A stretch of 64,000 nucleotides of DNA from Bacteroidota bacterium (GCA_018266775.1 JAFDZS010000008.1:248001-312000), one strand, 5' to 3'. Numbered from the stretch's first letter, positions 17,988 through 29,100 are shown. The notes: generated from the sequence alone by a model not told the origin. Program-made: numbers and translations.

Positions 17988-19046
17988 ATGAAAGTCAATG
18001 TAACAGAAAACATTTTATCTAACAACAGGATAAGTGTAACGCTTGATATCCGTAATAACGGTATCAGAATCCAAAAACGTTTAAAAGGGATTGAATACGC
18101 TAACATTCCCCGAACAGCAGCAGAACGTGAACATAAGAAAGACCAAAAAGAGTTAGTAAAAAAAATAATTGCAAAAATGCAATTAGACAGCTTATACACT
18201 GACTACCTATTAGACAATGGTTATGAATTAGGTAAAAATTTCTTTGATTATGCTGCAGAATTTATGGACAGAAAGGCACCAATTTCCGAGATTAGAACCT
18301 ACAGGGCTGTAACAAATTCATTCAAAAAGTGGTGTGAAAAAGAAATTTTGCCTTGCGGAAGTATTACTGAAACAATGATGATTGATTTCAAGGACTATTT
18401 AGAATCAAAGCTAAATGGTGTTTCAGCACATAATTACTTTAAAAAATTAAAGAGAATTTTTAAGGAAGCTACAACTGCCAAATACTTTAAGTCTAACCCA
18501 ACAGAAAATATAATCAACAAAAAATGCAAAAGTGCTGAAAAAGATACACTCACAATTAGCGATATAAAAATATTGGCAGCAACAAGTTGCTCCAATATTG
18601 AAGTAAAAAATGCTTTTCTTTTTTGCTGTTTAACAGGATTAAGGTTTTGCGATGTCAAAATATTAAAATGGAGCAATATCAAAGACGGCTGTATGGATTT
18701 AGTGCAGGTAAAAACAAAAGAAAGGCTTCTGATTCAACTTAGAGCAGATACCCTAAAATTAATTGGCAAACCTAAAAACGGAAGTGAACTAATATTTAGG
18801 CTTCCCACCCATACCGGCTGTCTGAAGCATCTTAAACAATGGGTAACAGATGCGAAAATAGAAAAGCACATTACTTTTCACTGTGCCCGGCATAGTTATG
18901 CGTGTAACTTATTGGAACAAGATGTTGATGTTTTAACTGTCTCAAAATTGCTGGGCCATAAAAGCATACTACAAACGCAAACCTACTTGCGTGTGAGTGA
19001 TATTAAAAAACTCAGCGCTATTAATATTATTCCACAAATATTTTAA
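17988..19046 (+). CDS. Tyrosine recombinase / integrase
   Basis: A 352-residue phage-type integrase. It has an N-terminal arm-binding part, a SAM-like core-binding domain (about 85-170, YRAVTNSFKKWCEKE), and the catalytic domain with R219 in TGLRF, H298 and R301 in HCARHS, H324 in LLGHKS and the nucleophile Y333 in TQTYLRV. All expected catalytic residues are present, so it should be active. It lies next to a tRNA-end-like attachment sequence and just before an excisionase-like gene, the usual module at one end of an integrated element. Confidence 0.93.
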   Translation: MKVNVTENILSNNRISVTLDIRNNGIRIQKRLKGIEYANIPRTAAEREHKKDQKELVKKIIAKMQLDSLYTDYLLDNGYELGKNFFDYAAEFMDRKAPISEIRTYRAVTNSFKKWCEKEILPCGSITETMMIDFKDYLESKLNGVSAHNYFKKLKRIFKEATTAKYFKSNPTENIINKKCKSAEKDTLTISDIKILAATSCSNIEVKNAFLFCCLTGLRFCDVKILKWSNIKDGCMDLVQVKTKERLLIQLRADTLKLIGKPKNGSELIFRLPTHTGCLKHLKQWVTDAKIEKHITFHCARHSYACNLLEQDVDVLTVSKLLGHKSILQTQTYLRVSDIKKLSAINIIPQIF

Positions 19047-19113
19047 TTGCTGGCAATAAGCTTGTTACACAAATCTGTTATTAATACATTATTTACACTA
19101 AAAATTAAAGTTT

Positions 19114-19404
19114 ATGCAAAAAGAATCTGTTCTTCAAATTATGACCGATGTGAGAAATTTATTGCTTTTACAAAAGGAAGTATTTACTATTGATGAAGCT
19201 TGCTCATATACTCGATATGAGAAATCATACATATACAAATTGTGTAGCGCCAAAGCTATACCCCATTATAAAAGCCCAGGAGGCAAAGCTGTCTTCTTCA
19301 AAAAAGATGAAATTATAGATTGGATGACAAGTAATCCAGTGAAAACAAAACAAGACTTAAACAAGGCGGCAAACAACCTATTAAAATCAAATAAAAACAA
19401 ATAA
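19114..19404 (+). CDS. Excisionase-like helix-turn-helix protein
   Basis: A 96-residue protein with a MerR/excisionase-type winged helix: VFTIDEACSYTRYEKSYIYKLC and IPHYKSPGGKAVFFKKDEIIDWM, the standard pattern of the HTH_17/Xis family. It follows the integrase by 67 bp. In Bacteroidota elements such proteins promote excision or regulate transfer genes. The assignment to excision is inferred from position. Confidence 0.75.
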   Translation: MQKESVLQIMTDVRNLLLLQKEVFTIDEACSYTRYEKSYIYKLCSAKAIPHYKSPGGKAVFFKKDEIIDWMTSNPVKTKQDLNKAANNLLKSNKNK

Positions 19405-19405
19405 A

Positions 19406-19804
19406 ATGTATAAAAAACAGGGCTTTCACAAAACATATATTGAGCCATATCATTATTATAAAATTGCAATAGATACTTTAAACAACGATAGTGTTACAAT
19501 ACACTATACTGGTTTCTTCTGGGACACTCAAACACGCATACGCTACTTCTGGAATTTTCTTGATGAAATAGATTTCAATACTCTTGAATTTAAAAAGAAA
19601 AGCTTGCATAATGAAGAGGGAATATGTACGATTTTCTACAAAGGAGAGTTGGTGTTAATTATAAGTAACGAGAAAGGTTATCTGGTTTGGGTCTTTAGAC
19701 ATACAAAAGACAGCAAGCGTGTAGCCGAATCATTTGAAAATGGTATTTTGAATTTAAAACAAAGAATGCTCGAAACAAACCTCAAAAAGATTATACAATC
19801 GTAA
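19406..19804 (+). CDS. Unknown 132-residue protein of the integrated element
   Basis: Starts 1 bp after the excisionase-like gene and is surely co-transcribed with it. It is rich in aromatic residues (YIEPYHYYKIAID, HYTGFFWDTQTRIRYFWNF) and has no signal peptide or recognised motif. Its position between an Xis-like gene and a replication-protein-like gene suggests an element-specific regulatory or replication accessory role; this is only context. Confidence 0.6.
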   Translation: MYKKQGFHKTYIEPYHYYKIAIDTLNNDSVTIHYTGFFWDTQTRIRYFWNFLDEIDFNTLEFKKKSLHNEEGICTIFYKGELVLIISNEKGYLVWVFRHTKDSKRVAESFENGILNLKQRMLETNLKKIIQS

Positions 19805-19855
19805 GTGAATTATAAAGTATAAGAAAAAGAAAATATACCCCAATACAGATATATT

Positions 19856-20896
19856 ATGATTGATACCATTGTTATAATACTGAGGAAAATTGATACCCAT
19901 GTTGACTGGGATATATACCAAATAGCCGATAGGCTTGACATTGGTACTGTTAAAACAATAACTTCATCTGATTCCATTTTCCTTACCGGTAAGTTGAAAA
20001 ATTTGAAAGTACAGATAAATGAATATTGCTTGAAGGTAACTGGCAGCTTGACTAAATACTATTTTGATAATAACCTTCAGACAATGGATTATGATGACAT
20101 TGTTGCTGCTATTGATTGTCTTAGTGATGAATTAAAACTACCTATTGAAAGGGGTTATATTAAAAGATTGGATATTGGGAGAAATATTGTTGTAAAAAAG
20201 ATTGTAAAACAATACCTGGATTGTTATGATGAATCTGATGGATATTACCGAGACAGAAACAATACCAGATTGCTGTATAAAAAAACAAATGGCACACACT
20301 CGGTTACTATATATGATAAAATCAAAGAGTTGAAAAAGAATGAACGAGAATTTTATCAGTACAACCGAAATGGAGTGTTACATGGAAAACACATTTTGCG
20401 ATATGAGGTAAAATTGGAGCAAAAAATAAATAAGCTGCTAAAATATAAAAGTATCAGAGTTGTACACTTACGGTCAGAGACCTTTTTGAATAAACTAAAC
20501 GACTTTTGGTATATGAGGTACAAATCCATCTCAACCAAGAAAACCTTTGATTTTAGTGCAGACATAGCTTCTTATGGTGCCTTAGAAAGGGAATTATTGG
20601 TTAAAGCAATTCATGATATGGGCGTTGCTAATATATTCAAATATTTGGAGCATCTAAGACAATCTGGAAAAATAACTGCAAATCAAAAAGCATATGGGAA
20701 AAAGAAAATCAAAGAACTGATAGCAAACACATCCAGTTTAATTGAACTTGATCCAACTGTTGAACTAATGAGTGGGATAGAATTTTTACATCAGAACGTT
20801 AATAGTGATGAATTCATTCATCTTAAAGGTTTGATTACAAAAAGTGAAGCCAAAAAAACTAAATCAATATCTCAAATACAACGTAAGAAGTTTTAA
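19856..20896 (+). CDS. Phage/plasmid replication-initiation-like protein
   Basis: A 346-residue protein resembling the phage/plasmid replication proteins of the gene II/X (CRI) class, which nick DNA to start rolling-circle replication. The start MIDTIVIILRK, the central SVTIYDKIKEL and the following HILRYEVKLEQKI are the recurrent pattern of that group. A conserved nicking tyrosine could not be fixed by eye. With the neighbouring integrase and Xis-like gene it would make the element able to replicate after excision. It could alternatively be a mobilisation relaxase relative. Confidence 0.6.
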   Translation: MIDTIVIILRKIDTHVDWDIYQIADRLDIGTVKTITSSDSIFLTGKLKNLKVQINEYCLKVTGSLTKYYFDNNLQTMDYDDIVAAIDCLSDELKLPIERGYIKRLDIGRNIVVKKIVKQYLDCYDESDGYYRDRNNTRLLYKKTNGTHSVTIYDKIKELKKNEREFYQYNRNGVLHGKHILRYEVKLEQKINKLLKYKSIRVVHLRSETFLNKLNDFWYMRYKSISTKKTFDFSADIASYGALERELLVKAIHDMGVANIFKYLEHLRQSGKITANQKAYGKKKIKELIANTSSLIELDPTVELMSGIEFLHQNVNSDEFIHLKGLITKSEAKKTKSISQIQRKKF

Positions 20897-21002
20897 AGCA
20901 ATCTTAAGGTGATTTAAAACCAATAAGGCAAATGCTGAAGTTTTATCCAATTAAAAGAAGAAGTCAAAAATTTAGTGCTTTAAAATGCCTTAGAAGCTGA
21001 TT

Positions 21003-21269
21003 TTATTTTGTCTTCTTCTTTCGAGTTTCAATTAATGGCATATCAGGCAAAAAATCTTTAGGTGAACAGTTTAATTCTTTTGCCAAGATATTTAAATGGT
21101 TGAGATTATATTTAGCCGGATTGTTAGGACTTTCAATTTGTCCAATAAATCCTCTTGTAAAATCTAATGCCGAAGCTATATCCTCCTGTGAAAATCCTTT
21201 CTCAATGCGAATTTCCTTGATTCGATTGATAACATATTGCTCAATATCTGTTTTTTTATTCTTAGGCAT
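21003..21269 (-). CDS. XRE-family helix-turn-helix repressor
   Basis: An 88-residue Cro/CI-type DNA-binding protein: RIKEIRIEKGFSQEDIASAL followed by TRGFIGQIES, the canonical XRE fold. It is divergent from two lipoprotein genes across a 61-bp spacer with a perfect palindrome. It is likely the master repressor of the element or of the adjoining cargo. Confidence 0.85.
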   Translation of the reverse strand: MPKNKKTDIEQYVINRIKEIRIEKGFSQEDIASALDFTRGFIGQIESPNNPAKYNLNHLNILAKELNCSPKDFLPDMPLIETRKKKTK

Positions 21270-21311
21270 ATATAAGCGGGTGTAAATACCGATTTTCCGC
21301 TTATCTTAGCG

Positions 21312-21327
21312 CTTAGTTATAACTAAG
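21312..21327. promoter_or_regulatory. Palindrome CTTAGTTATAACTAAG, probable XRE operator
   Basis: A perfect 16-bp palindrome ending three bases before the lipoprotein ATG and 43 bp from the XRE start. A further half-site TCTTAGCG adjoins it. The location would let the XRE protein repress the rightward genes and possibly itself. Confidence 0.6.
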
Positions 21328-21330
21328 AAT

Positions 21331-21744
21331 ATGAAAAAATTAATATTACTTTTTAGTCTTTGCTTGACTTTAGTTTACTCTTGTTCTGTTGGTGCTGGTG
21401 ATTCATCTGAAATCAAATCTTTGGTAGAGAAATGGACCAAAATAGACCCCAATATGATTGGTGGACCACCTGAAATGAAACAAATAAAAGAAATCAAAGA
21501 AGTTAATGTTGCTGAAATACAAGAGAGCCGATGGGCAAAAATGGGATGCAAAGATTGTAAAGAATCAAGCGTTACGTTGGTTTGTATTGACAAAAATGGA
21601 GAAACACAAAATATTGTTTACCAAGTTCGCAAATTGGATGGAAGCTGGGCAATAACTGAATGGGAGTTAACAGGTAAAGATAAGGGAGCATTTTATCCAT
21701 TCATTGATAATAAAATAATTGAATTAAGAGAAAATTTAAAATGA
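21331..21744 (+). CDS. Element-borne lipoprotein of unknown function (first of two)
   Basis: A 137-residue lipoprotein, lipobox LVYSC (Cys about 18). The mature part contains CKDCKESSVTLVCIDKNG, a small Cys cluster, and looks like a compact NTF2/SnoaL-like or similar alpha-beta domain, though no family was recognised. Its stop overlaps the next gene's ATG (ATGA), so the two are translated together. Located between the XRE repressor and the type I system. Confidence 0.65.
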   Translation: MKKLILLFSLCLTLVYSCSVGAGDSSEIKSLVEKWTKIDPNMIGGPPEMKQIKEIKEVNVAEIQESRWAKMGCKDCKESSVTLVCIDKNGETQNIVYQVRKLDGSWAITEWELTGKDKGAFYPFIDNKIIELRENLK

Positions 21745-22109
21745 AAAAGTTAAAACAGTTGAGATGGATATTTGCCTTGATTTTGGTACACTCCTGTAGT
21801 AATAGTGGCAAATTTGACAGCCAGATTAAGCTGGATTTATCTGGAATGCTACAAAACAAAGTAGATGTTGAGCAAGTATCGGTAACCAATGTAACAGATT
21901 TTGATGCCAAAACTCAAAAAGTAACTTTTGATTGCAAATTGCATTTTACTGATAACTTATACAAAGACGATGGAATATTGGCTTTTAAAAAAGGCATGAA
22001 AGTGACCGAAAAAAACAATGTGTTTTATTATTTTGTTGCCGGTAAACAATTAAAACTAATAAAGTTGGAATTTGGAAAAAGTTCTGAAATATCGGACTTT
22101 GAACATTAA
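21741..22109 (+). CDS. Element-borne lipoprotein of unknown function (second of two)
   Basis: A 122-residue lipoprotein, lipobox LVHSC. The sequence (VTNVTDFDAKTQKVTFDCKLHFTDNLYKDDGILAFKKGMKV) suggests a small beta-rich domain; the family was not recognised. It is coupled to the preceding lipoprotein by a 4-bp overlap. The 281 bp that follow, up to the methylase gene, show no other gene. Confidence 0.62.
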   Translation: MKKLKQLRWIFALILVHSCSNSGKFDSQIKLDLSGMLQNKVDVEQVSVTNVTDFDAKTQKVTFDCKLHFTDNLYKDDGILAFKKGMKVTEKNNVFYYFVAGKQLKLIKLEFGKSSEISDFEH

Positions 22110-22390
22110 CACAGAAAACTTTAGTTATACCTGGAAAAACTATAACGCTAAAATGGCCAGCAAACCTTTGAGCCATTTTAGGCGAAGAAGCATTAGAACT
22201 CATGAATTCATTATAAGCCTGAATGTCTGTAATAGTGTTCCAAAAGACCAGCATAAGAAACATAATCAATCCTTCTAAGTAGATTATCAATTCACTAAGC
22301 ATTTTAGCATTAGGAGGTTCATAATCAAATTTTGTATCTTCATTTCACTTATTTTTACCCATTTACTTAACTGACTGATTATCAATATTT

Positions 22391-24907
22391 ATGGCGTTAA
22401 AAAAATCTGAACTTTACTCCTCACTTTGGAAAAGCTGCGATGAGCTTCGTGGAGGAATGGATGCGAGCCAATACAAAGATTATGTTCTCGTTTTATTATT
22501 TGTGAAATATGTATCTGACAAGTATGCAAATGATGGTAATGCTCTGATTGAAATTCCAAAGCACAAGGAAGCAGGGAAAGGCGGTAGTTTTTCAGATATG
22601 GTATTTTGGAAAGGCAAAAAGGAAATTGGCGATGAGCTCAACAAAATTATTGCACGATTAGCAGAAGCAAATGATCTGACTGGAGTAATCGATGTTGCAG
22701 ATTTCAATGATGATGAGAAGTTAGGCAAGGGAAAAGAAATGACTGACCGTCTTTCCAATCTCATTTCCATTTTTGAAAATCCCGAACTTGATTTCAGCAA
22801 GAATCGAGCAGACGGTGATGATATTCTTGGTGATGCTTACGAATATCTAATGCGACACTTCGCAACTGAAAGCGGAAAAAGCAAAGGACAATTCTACACA
22901 CCATCCGAAGTAAGTCGTGTAATTGCAAAAATTATTGGTATCAATCAAGTAAAAGGTTTCAGTCCGACAATTTATGACCCGACATGCGGAAGCGGTTCGC
23001 TGCTGCTGAAAGCGGCAGATGAAACCGACCAAAGCGTTTCTATTTATGGACAAGAAAAAGATGTAGCAACAGCAGCGTTGGCAAAAATGAATATGATTTT
23101 ACACAACAACCCTACTGCCGACATTCGCAAAGGACAAAGCACTTTATCCAATCCATTATTTACCGATCCAAAAACACATCAACTCAAAACCTTTGATTTC
23201 GTTGTGGCGAATCCGCCATTCAGCAACAAAGCATGGCGAAATGGTTTTGACCCAAGCAATGATGAATACAACCGCTTTGCTGACGGAATACCACCGACAA
23301 AAAATGGCGACTTCGCTTTTCTGTTGCACATCATCAGTTCACTAAGGAGCAAAGGAAAAGGTGCAATCATTTTACCTCACGGAGTTTTGTTCCGTGGAAA
23401 TGCAGAAGCGGAAATAAGAAAGAATCTCATTCGCAGAGGTTACATCAAAGGCATTATAAGTTTGCCTGCAAATCTTTTTTACGGAACTGGTATTCCTGCT
23501 TGCATCATTGTAATTGACAAAGAGAACGCAGCAGTCAGGACAGGAATTTTTATGATAGATGCAAGCAAGAGTTTTGTGAAAGACGGAAACAAAAACCGTT
23601 TGCGCGAACAGGACATTCACAAAATTGTAGATGTGTTCAACAATCAAAAGCAGATTGAAAAATATTCACGGTTGGTTTCTCATGCTGAAATTGCAGACGA
23701 GAAAAACGATTTCAACTTAAACATTCCACGATATATTGACAGTCAGGAAACCGAAGATATACAGGACATAGAGGCACACTTGCTTGGCGGCATTCCGAAA
23801 GCAGATGTGGATGCACTTGAAAATTACTGGCAGGTTTATCCGACCATGAAAAGCAAACTATTTACAAGGAACAGTGAACGCAGCAATTATTTCAAACTGA
23901 AGATTGAACAAAAACACATTCGTGTTTCTGTTTTCTCTCATCCTGAATTTACCGATTATGCAAACGAAATAAATCGTGTGTGTGTGAACTGGCACAAACG
24001 CAACGCACCCGTGCTGAAAGAAATTCGCAAGAATGACAAACCGAAAAAAATCATTCACACGCTTTCTGAAAATCTGCTTGCAGCTTTCGCAGGAAAAAAA
24101 CTGATTGACAACTATGACATCTACCAATACCTCATGACCTACTGGGCTGCGATCATGCAGGATGACGTGTATTCACTGGTAACAGACGGTTGGGATGCAG
24201 GTAATGAAGTGGAGTATGCAGAGAACAAAAAAGATTGGGAAGGAAGAATAATTCCGAAACTGCTTCTCACTGCAAAATATTTCCGCAAGGAACAGGAAGC
24301 GATTGAAAGATTGGAAGCAGACCGTGATGGCATTACAAGAGAGATGGAAGAAATCGTTGAGGAACACAGCGGAGAAGAAGGTTTATTGGAAGAGGTGAAA
24401 AACGACAAAGGCAAAATCACAAAAGGAAATGTGCAGCACCGAATCCGTGAACTGATAAAAGAATTATCGCAGCAGCACAAGCAAGACCAATCTTCCATTG
24501 CAGCGGAACCAAAAATGAAATACGGAAAAAGAAATGCCGACCAAAGCGAAATGGAAAGCGAGTTGGATGAACTGACCGTGTTGGAAAAATATCTTTCACT
24601 GATTGAGAAGGAAGCGGAAGCCAACAAGAAAGTGAAAGAAGCACAAGCCGAGTTGGAGAAAAAACTGTTGGTGAAATACAAAGCACTTTCACGAGAAGAA
24701 ATAAAAACACTTGTAGTTGACGACAAGTGGCTGACACACATAAACCATGAAGTGCAAAACGAAATGGACAAGGTGAGCCAACGCCTTGCACAACGCATCA
24801 ACGAATTAGTTGAACGCTACACTATTCCACTGCCACAACTTGCAGAGAGTGTAAAAGCATTGGAGAAAAAAGTAAATGCTCACCTTGGAAAAATTGCGTT
24901 TCAATGA
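22391..24907 (+). CDS. hsdM: Type I restriction-modification methyltransferase subunit HsdM
   Basis: N6-adenine methyltransferase subunit. It has an N-terminal HsdM helical domain (LYSSLWKSCDELRGGMDASQYKDYVL begins it), SAM-binding motif I DPTCGSG at 196 and the catalytic NPPF at 274. At 838 residues it is much longer than the classical ~500-residue HsdM. The extension, from about residue 480, ends in a Glu/Lys-rich coiled coil (about 630-800), as seen in one Bacteroidota subgroup. It overlaps hsdS by 4 bp (ATGA). It methylates the host at the site chosen by HsdS and is also needed in the restriction complex. Confidence 0.95.
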   Translation: MALKKSELYSSLWKSCDELRGGMDASQYKDYVLVLLFVKYVSDKYANDGNALIEIPKHKEAGKGGSFSDMVFWKGKKEIGDELNKIIARLAEANDLTGVIDVADFNDDEKLGKGKEMTDRLSNLISIFENPELDFSKNRADGDDILGDAYEYLMRHFATESGKSKGQFYTPSEVSRVIAKIIGINQVKGFSPTIYDPTCGSGSLLLKAADETDQSVSIYGQEKDVATAALAKMNMILHNNPTADIRKGQSTLSNPLFTDPKTHQLKTFDFVVANPPFSNKAWRNGFDPSNDEYNRFADGIPPTKNGDFAFLLHIISSLRSKGKGAIILPHGVLFRGNAEAEIRKNLIRRGYIKGIISLPANLFYGTGIPACIIVIDKENAAVRTGIFMIDASKSFVKDGNKNRLREQDIHKIVDVFNNQKQIEKYSRLVSHAEIADEKNDFNLNIPRYIDSQETEDIQDIEAHLLGGIPKADVDALENYWQVYPTMKSKLFTRNSERSNYFKLKIEQKHIRVSVFSHPEFTDYANEINRVCVNWHKRNAPVLKEIRKNDKPKKIIHTLSENLLAAFAGKKLIDNYDIYQYLMTYWAAIMQDDVYSLVTDGWDAGNEVEYAENKKDWEGRIIPKLLLTAKYFRKEQEAIERLEADRDGITREMEEIVEEHSGEEGLLEEVKNDKGKITKGNVQHRIRELIKELSQQHKQDQSSIAAEPKMKYGKRNADQSEMESELDELTVLEKYLSLIEKEAEANKKVKEAQAELEKKLLVKYKALSREEIKTLVVDDKWLTHINHEVQNEMDKVSQRLAQRINELVERYTIPLPQLAESVKALEKKVNAHLGKIAFQ

Positions 24908-26142
24908 AAGTAACCAAAGGATATAAGCAAACAGAGTTGGGAGAAATTCCAGACGATTGGCATTTCAAAACTTTCGGTGAAGTAATGAAAGGTTTTTCAA
25001 GCGGACAAACTCCATCACGAAGTGTAAAGAAATATTACACAGGGAAAATTCCCTGGATAACAAGCGGTGAGTTAAACTACAAAGTAATTACCGACACCAT
25101 TGAAAAGATTACAGCAGAGGCAGCAACCAATACACATTTAAAAACAATTCCAGTCGGAACGTTTCTAATGGCAATTACAGGACTTGAAGCGGAAGGAACA
25201 AGAGGCAGTTGCGGAATTACAGGAGTTGAAGTGACAACCAATCAGTCGTGTATGGCTCTTTATCCGAATGATAAAGAACTGACAACCGAATATCTTTTTC
25301 AGTTTTATGTGAAGTATGGCAATTGGCTTGCATTCAAATATTGTCAAGGAACAAAGCAACAGAGTTACACCGGGAAAATTGCGAAGACACTTCCAATAAT
25401 TTTTCCACCAACAGTGGAAGAGCAAAATGCAATCACCAACGCATTGAATGAAATCGATTCTTTGATTGCTGATTTACAAAAACTCATTACCAAAAAGCAA
25501 AACATCAAGCAAGGCACAATGCAAGTTTTGCTGACAGGGAAAAAAAGATTGAGAGGGTTTAAGGGTCAGTGGGAAGAAAAATGTTTGGATGATGTCATTG
25601 AAATAATCGCTGATGGTGGTACTCCTGCGACTTCAAACCAAAGTTATTTTGGTGGAAATATTAACTGGATTGTAATTGAGGACATAAAAGATAAAATTCA
25701 TTCCACGAGGCAGACCTTAACAGAACTTGGATTAAGTCGTTCTTCATCCAAGCTCTGGAGCCCTGGAACGATAATTCTTTCAACTGGGGCTACTATTGGC
25801 GAAGTAGGTATTACATATGTTCATGCGGCAACGAAACAAGGAATTTGTGGCATTGTTGTTCGCAAAAATACTTCTAATTTGTTTCTCAAATATTGGCTAC
25901 AGTTTAATAAATCAATTCTTCTATCAAAAGCTCAAGGCAGCACAATTAAAGAAATAAGACCGCCAATCATATTAAAACTGAATATTTCAATCCCCGATAT
26001 TCATGAACAACATGAAATTGCAAATGTGTTGAAAGTTATTGACCAAGAAATTGAAATCCTCCAACGACAACTTTCAAAATACAAACTGATGAAAGAAGGC
26101 ATGATGCAAAACCTTCTGACAGGAAAAGTAAGATTAGTATGA
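24904..26142 (+). CDS. hsdS: Type I restriction-modification specificity subunit HsdS
   Basis: A 412-residue subunit with two target-recognition domains, each followed by a helical spacer. The first starts KQTELGEIPDDWHFKTFGEV and ends in the helix NALNEIDSLIADLQKLITKKQNIKQG. The second starts GFKGQWEEKCLDDVIEI and ends VLKVIDQEIEILQRQL. The two short repeats MQVLLTGKKRL and MQNLLTGKVRL mark the family's internal symmetry. It fixes the bipartite target sequence of the enzyme. It overlaps both neighbours by 4 bp. Confidence 0.95.
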   Translation: MKVTKGYKQTELGEIPDDWHFKTFGEVMKGFSSGQTPSRSVKKYYTGKIPWITSGELNYKVITDTIEKITAEAATNTHLKTIPVGTFLMAITGLEAEGTRGSCGITGVEVTTNQSCMALYPNDKELTTEYLFQFYVKYGNWLAFKYCQGTKQQSYTGKIAKTLPIIFPPTVEEQNAITNALNEIDSLIADLQKLITKKQNIKQGTMQVLLTGKKRLRGFKGQWEEKCLDDVIEIIADGGTPATSNQSYFGGNINWIVIEDIKDKIHSTRQTLTELGLSRSSSKLWSPGTIILSTGATIGEVGITYVHAATKQGICGIVVRKNTSNLFLKYWLQFNKSILLSKAQGSTIKEIRPPIILKLNISIPDIHEQHEIANVLKVIDQEIEILQRQLSKYKLMKEGMMQNLLTGKVRLV

Positions 26143-29100
26143 ACCAAGTAGGACAAATAGAAAGGGCCACACAAAACCGAGTGGTAAAGTTGTTTCAGAA
26201 ACAACTTGATTATTTCTATTTGGGAAATTGGGAAGAACGAGAAAGTAACAGCAACATTGAAGAAAATTTGTTGCGGAAATATTTGAGTGAGAAAAAGAAA
26301 TACAGCGAAACACTAATAAGTAAAGCATTGTATGATTTCAACAAGGCAGCAACAAAAAGTGACAGCTTGTATGACATCAACAAAGAAGTGTATTCGCTTT
26401 TGCGCTACGGTATAAAAGTTCGTGAAGAAGTTGGAGAGAACACACAGACCATTGAACTGATTGACTGGAAGTACCCGAACAAAAATGATTTTTACATAGC
26501 CGAAGAAGTAACTGTAAAAGGCGAACATGACAAGCGACCCGATGTTGTTTTGTATGTTAACGGAATTGCTTTGGCAACTTTGGAATTGAAGCGAAGCACG
26601 GTTTCCATTTCAGAAGGAGTCAGGCAGAACTTAGACAATCAGGAACCCAAATTCATCAAACAGTTTTTTGCAACCGTTCAGTTGGTGATGGCTGGCAACG
26701 ACACCGAAGGTTTGCGTTACGGAACAATTGCAACAAAAGAAAAACATTACCTCACTTGGAAAGAGGATTGCACCGTTGAAAATCTGTTAGACAAACATTT
26801 GCTGTTGCTTTGCAACAAAGAAAAGTTTTTGGAATTATTGCATGACTTTATTGTGTTTGACAGAGGACAAAAAAAGTTGTGCCGACACAATCAGTATTTC
26901 GGAGTGAAGGCTGCGCAAGAGCAAGTACGTAAGCGCGAAGGCGGCATTATATGGCACACACAAGGAAGCGGAAAAAGTTTGACAATGGTTTGGCTCACGA
27001 AATGGATTCGTGAAAATGTGAAGGATGCAAGAGTGTTGATAATTACAGACCGTGATGAATTAGACAAGCAGATTGAAAAAGTTTTCAAAGGAGTTGGAGA
27101 AGATATTTTCCGTTGCACTGCGAAAGACAGCAAGAGTGGCGGTGCGGTGCTGATTGAAAAACTGAATGATGCAAAGCCGTGGCTGCTTTGTTCTCTCATT
27201 CACAAATTCGGCAACAAAGAAGAAGCCGACTATGATGAATACATAGAAGACATTTCAAAAAATCTTCCGCCAAACTTCAAAGCCAAAGGCGACATTTTTG
27301 TTTTTGTGGATGAATGCCATCGAACACAAAGTGGAGATTTACACAAGGCAATGAAAAAGATTTTGCCTGATGCAATGTTTATCGGGTTCACTGGAACTCC
27401 ATTGCTGAAAAAGGATAAACAAAGCAGCATGGAAGTTTTCGGAAAATACATTCACACTTACAAGTTTGACGAAGCCGTGTTTGATAAAGTGGTTTTGGAT
27501 TTACGCTATGAGGCAAGAGACATTGAGCAGAATATTACCAGTCAGGACAAAATTGATTTGTGGTTTGAATCCAAAACAAAAGGACTTACCGATTACGCCA
27601 AAGCAGAATTGATGCAGCGTTGGGGAACAATGCAAAAAGTTTTGAGTTCGCAATCACGGTTGGAAAAAATTGTTGCCGACATCATGCTTGACATGGAAAC
27701 CAAAGACCGTTTGCAGAACGGCAGAGGAAATGCAATGTTGGTTTCTGGAAGTATTTATCAGGCGTGTAAATATTACGAGTTGTTTCAGAAAGCAGGATTG
27801 AAACAATGTGCAATTATTACTTCATTCGTTCCCACAACAACCGACATCAAAGGAGAAGAAACAGGAGAAGGGCCAACAGAGAAGCTGAGGCAATATGAGA
27901 TTTATCAGAAAATGCTCAACGGAAAGCCAACAGAAACTTTTGAGGAAGAAGCGAAAAAGAAATTCATTGACGAGCCTGCTCAAATGAAATTGCTGATTGT
28001 AGTTGACAAACTTCTCACCGGTTTTGATGCTCCAAGTGCAACCTATCTTTATATAGACAAAAAGATGCAAGACCACGGTTTATTTCAGGCAATATGCAGA
28101 GTGAATCGTTTGGATGGAGACGATAAAGAATATGGTTTCATCATTGACTACAAAGATTTGTTCATGAGTTTGGAAAAGTCAATTGATGATTACACCAGTG
28201 AAGCGTTTGATAGCTTTGACAAAGAAGATGTTGAAGGTTTGTTGAGTGACCGATTAGGAAAAGGAAAGGAAAGATTGGATGATGCTTTGGAAAGTATCAG
28301 AGCATTGATTGAACCTGTTGCAGCACCGAAAGACCAATTGAGTTTCAGAAAATATTTCTGCGGCAACACAGAAATTCCAACTGACTTAAAAGACAACGAA
28401 CAAAAACGAATTGCACTTTACAAGGCAACCATTTCTTTAATTCGTGCTTATGCCAACATTGCAAACGAAATGGAAGAAGCAGGTTACACACCACAGGAAA
28501 TTGAGCAGATAAAAAATGATGTGAAATATTTTGAAAACTTGCGTGCAGAAATAAAATTAGCGAGTGGCGACTACATTGATTTGAAAGCATATGAACCGGC
28601 TATGCGACACCTCATAGACACATACATAAGTGCAGAGGAGAGCCAAAACATTTCCGCTTTTGATGATTTGACTTTGGTACAGTTGATTGTAGAGCGAGGT
28701 GAAAATGCAATTGAAAGTTTACCTAAGTCAATCAAGAAAAATAAAGAAGCAGTTGCCGAGACAATTGAAAACAACATTCGCAGATTGATAATTGACGAAA
28801 TGCCGACAAACCCAATTTACTTTGAAAAGATGTCAGTTCTGTTGGATGAACTGATAAAAGCAAGAAAGCAAGAAGCAGTCAATTACAAGAAGTATCTGGA
28901 GAAAATTGTTGAACTCACAAAGAAGATTTCAAAACCTGAGACCTCTTCAGGTTATCCGAGAACGATGAACTCAAAAGCGAAGCGTGCATTGTTTGACAAT
29001 CTAAATCGTGATGAGAATTTGGCAGCTGCTTTAGACGAAGAAATTTTGAAAACGAAAAAAGATGAATGGCGGGGAAACAAAATCAAAGAACGGGAAGTAA

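Noticed and set aside
24139..24801. 220-codon open frame antisense to hsdM
   Set aside because: It is the Ser/Cys-rich mirror of the hsdM coiled coil, a usual shadow of Glu/Lys-rich coding sequence.
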